Origin: Bradyrhizobiaceae bacterium
GTDB lineage: Bacteria > Pseudomonadota > Alphaproteobacteria > Rhizobiales > Hyphomicrobiaceae
Direction: 5' to 3'
DNA length: 14,805 nucleotides
NCBI GenBank assembly: GCA_947475855.1
Contig: CANJPN010000098.1
Location: 1 to 14,805, forward strand
Under the pieces are notes generated by a model that worked only from the letters and a program-made list of their open reading frames with translations, was not told where the DNA came from and made no database searches. This document shows positions 13,920 through 14,805 of this stretch, piece by piece. The first letter of the stretch is position 1; each line of letters begins with the position of its first letter. The translations under genes were made by a program, and so were the position numbers.

Positions 13920-13997
13920 TGGTCGGAGCGGCGGGATTTGAACCCGCGACCCCCAGTCCCCCAGACTGGTGCGCTAACCAGGCTGCGCTACGCTCCG
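13920..13997 (-). tRNA. tRNA-Pro (anticodon GGG)
   Basis: A 78-nt cloverleaf with encoded CCA. The acceptor stem CGGAGCG/CGCTCCG has C1-G72, the hallmark of bacterial tRNA-Pro. The D-arm is GCGC...GCGC. The anticodon stem CCAGT/ACTGG encloses CTGGGGG, giving anticodon GGG. The T-arm is GCGGG-TTCAAAT-CCCGC, with discriminator A. All stems pair. It is transcribed leftward, with its 3' end facing the plasmid-like genes, the orientation expected if the gene served as an attachment site. Confidence 0.97.
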
Positions 13998-14410
13998 ATG
14001 CCAAATATCCGTTGCTCTCATGAGCGGCCTGGGGAAAGCCGTCACGGTGTCGTCGAGAGCACGAACGCCAGCCCGCCAGCACGTACCGGAGGCATCGGCC
14101 CGGGTCAAGGCACAACGCGAGAATTGCTGGCCGACCCACCCATGGGAGGGTTTCTGGCTTGGCCACCATTGAGTCACCGCTGAGCCGGCGATAAGTCACC
14201 GATAGGCCACCGTTGGGCCCGCGATAGGTCCGTGACCGACCCGCATGGGACCATTGTGCAATTTCTGATCTTGCCCCTCGTCCTCGCGCGCAGCGAATAC
14301 AACTCAACCCGCGTGATGTGGCTGATGCAATCTGAGCCGCCACCTTCCCCGCGCATCGGACAGCGCCGACGTCACCGTTGCACACGCCGCAGTTGCCAAC
14401 CCGAGCCCGC
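13998..14410. other. Gene-free stretch between tRNA-Pro and the P-ATPase gene
   Basis: No credible gene was found; the long minus-strand frame here runs through the tRNA and the tandem array and is not real. The stretch contains the 11-bp repeat array at 14155-14231 and otherwise no recognised element. Confidence 0.5.
14155..14231. repeat. 11-bp degenerate tandem array (seven units)
   Basis: Seven contiguous 11-bp units begin at 14155, 14166, 14177, 14188, 14199, 14210 and 14221, with consensus near CCGATAGGCCA. Examples are CCATTGAGTCA, CCGCTGAGCCG, GCGATAAGTCA, CCGATAGGCCA and GCGATAGGTCC. The period is exact, with no insertions, while the bases vary. The period is about one helical turn, which would place every unit on the same DNA face. 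The function is unknown. Confidence 0.7.
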
Positions 14411-14805
14411 TCACAAATTCACACGATTGAGGCGCAGTGCATTGCCGATAACGCTGACGGACGACATCGCCATCGCAGCGGCCGCGATCACCGGTGACAG
14501 TAGGATCCCGAAGAAGGGGTAGAGCACGCCCGCTGCTATCGGCACGCCCGCGGCATTGTAGATGAAGGCGAAGAACAGGTTCTGCCGGATGTTCGACATC
14601 GTCGCCACAGACAGATGCCGCGCACGCACGATCCCCATGAGGTCCCCCTTCACGAGGGTCACGCCCGCGCTCTCCATCGCGACATCGGTGCCGGTTCCCA
14701 TCGCAATGCCGACGTCGGCCGCTGCAAGCGCGGGTGCATCGTTGACGCCGTCACCCGCCATCGCCACCGCGTGCCCTTGCGCACGCAAGCGCTCGACCAC
14801 TGCCC
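14411..14805 (-). CDS. Copper-type P1B-ATPase, C-terminal part (runs off window)
   Basis: The last 131 residues of a heavy-metal P-type ATPase of the CopA/ActP group, an inner-membrane pump that exports Cu+. Visible are the hinge motif GDGVNDAPAL and the stretch ADVGIAMGTGTDVA. The last two transmembrane helices follow, with NLFFAFIYNAAGVPIAAG (Asn and Tyr typical of Cu+ pumps) and MAMSSVSVIGNALRLNR (the Met-Ser-Ser copper-site motif). The stop is TGA at 14411. The N-terminal metal-binding domains, CPC motif and phosphorylation site lie outside the window, so the Cu+ call rests on the two C-terminal helices. It is intact as far as can be seen. Confidence 0.9.
   Translation of the reverse strand, partial: AVVERLRAQGHAVAMAGDGVNDAPALAAADVGIAMGTGTDVAMESAGVTLVKGDLMGIVRARHLSVATMSNIRQNLFFAFIYNAAGVPIAAGVLYPFFGILLSPVIAAAAMAMSSVSVIGNALRLNRVNL

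Noticed and set aside
13726..14385. A 219-codon minus-strand open frame spanning the tRNA and the 11-bp array
   Set aside because: It reads straight through the tRNA-Pro gene and a non-triplet repeat array, so it is not a plausible protein gene.
1..14805. CRISPR array
   Set aside because: None of the repeat families (iterons, centromere-like tract, 11-bp array, edge repeats) has the length and unique-spacer structure of a CRISPR, and no cas gene is present.

Overview
The window looks like a plasmid-type accessory region of a high-GC alphaproteobacterium, lying next to a tRNA-Pro(GGG) gene and the 3' end of a copper-type P-ATPase gene. The alphaproteobacterial call rests on a GAAC-N7-GAAC (GTTC-N7-GTTC) SOS box in front of umuDC, the Rep_3/ParA/RHH plasmid backbone, and the codon use. 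I cannot name a genus. The sequence does not show whether the region is a plasmid carrying a tRNA gene, or a plasmid or island integrated at the 3' end of that tRNA.

Layout, left to right. 1-403 has no gene; it holds a 22-bp-period repeat at the extreme left. 404-2064 (-) is a HipBA-type toxin-antitoxin operon with a visible promoter and a perfect palindromic operator. 2321-3396 (-) is a partition cassette: ParA followed by a ribbon-helix-helix partner. Behind the parA promoter lies a repeat-rich, centromere-like tract. An 18-bp element, ACTTGGN3YTTGYGCAA, occurs in that tract, upstream of the hipBA promoter and downstream of hipA. 3960-5716 (+) is an SOS-controlled umuDC operon (translesion DNA polymerase V).

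5717-7680 is the replication module. It holds a lone iteron, a DnaA box, an AT-rich ATTCA-repeat tract, six direct iterons in origin orientation, a Rep_3 initiator gene (-), and two inverted iterons upstream of rep. 7778-8568 (+) is a second toxin-antitoxin pair (TumE/DUF6516-like toxin and winged-helix antitoxin) behind a perfect inverted repeat. It converges on the next block at a hairpin terminator.

8608-13187 (-) is a run of same-strand genes: a 188-aa unknown, an AlpA-like regulator, and two paralogous soluble FtsH-like proteins. Of this pair the upstream gene keeps the M41 zinc-protease motif but has lost key ATPase residues; the downstream gene keeps both. This pair is the most unusual content of the window. 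13351-13740 (+) is a small acidic unknown. It is followed by paired GGGTCCACA repeats, the tRNA-Pro, an 11-bp tandem array, and the C-terminus of a Cu+-type P-ATPase running off the right edge.

Replication (rep/oriV), segregation (parA/RHH/centromere-like tract) and post-segregational killing (two TA systems) are the expected maintenance kit of a low-copy replicon. umuDC adds DNA-damage tolerance. No integrase, relaxase or conjugation gene is present in the window.
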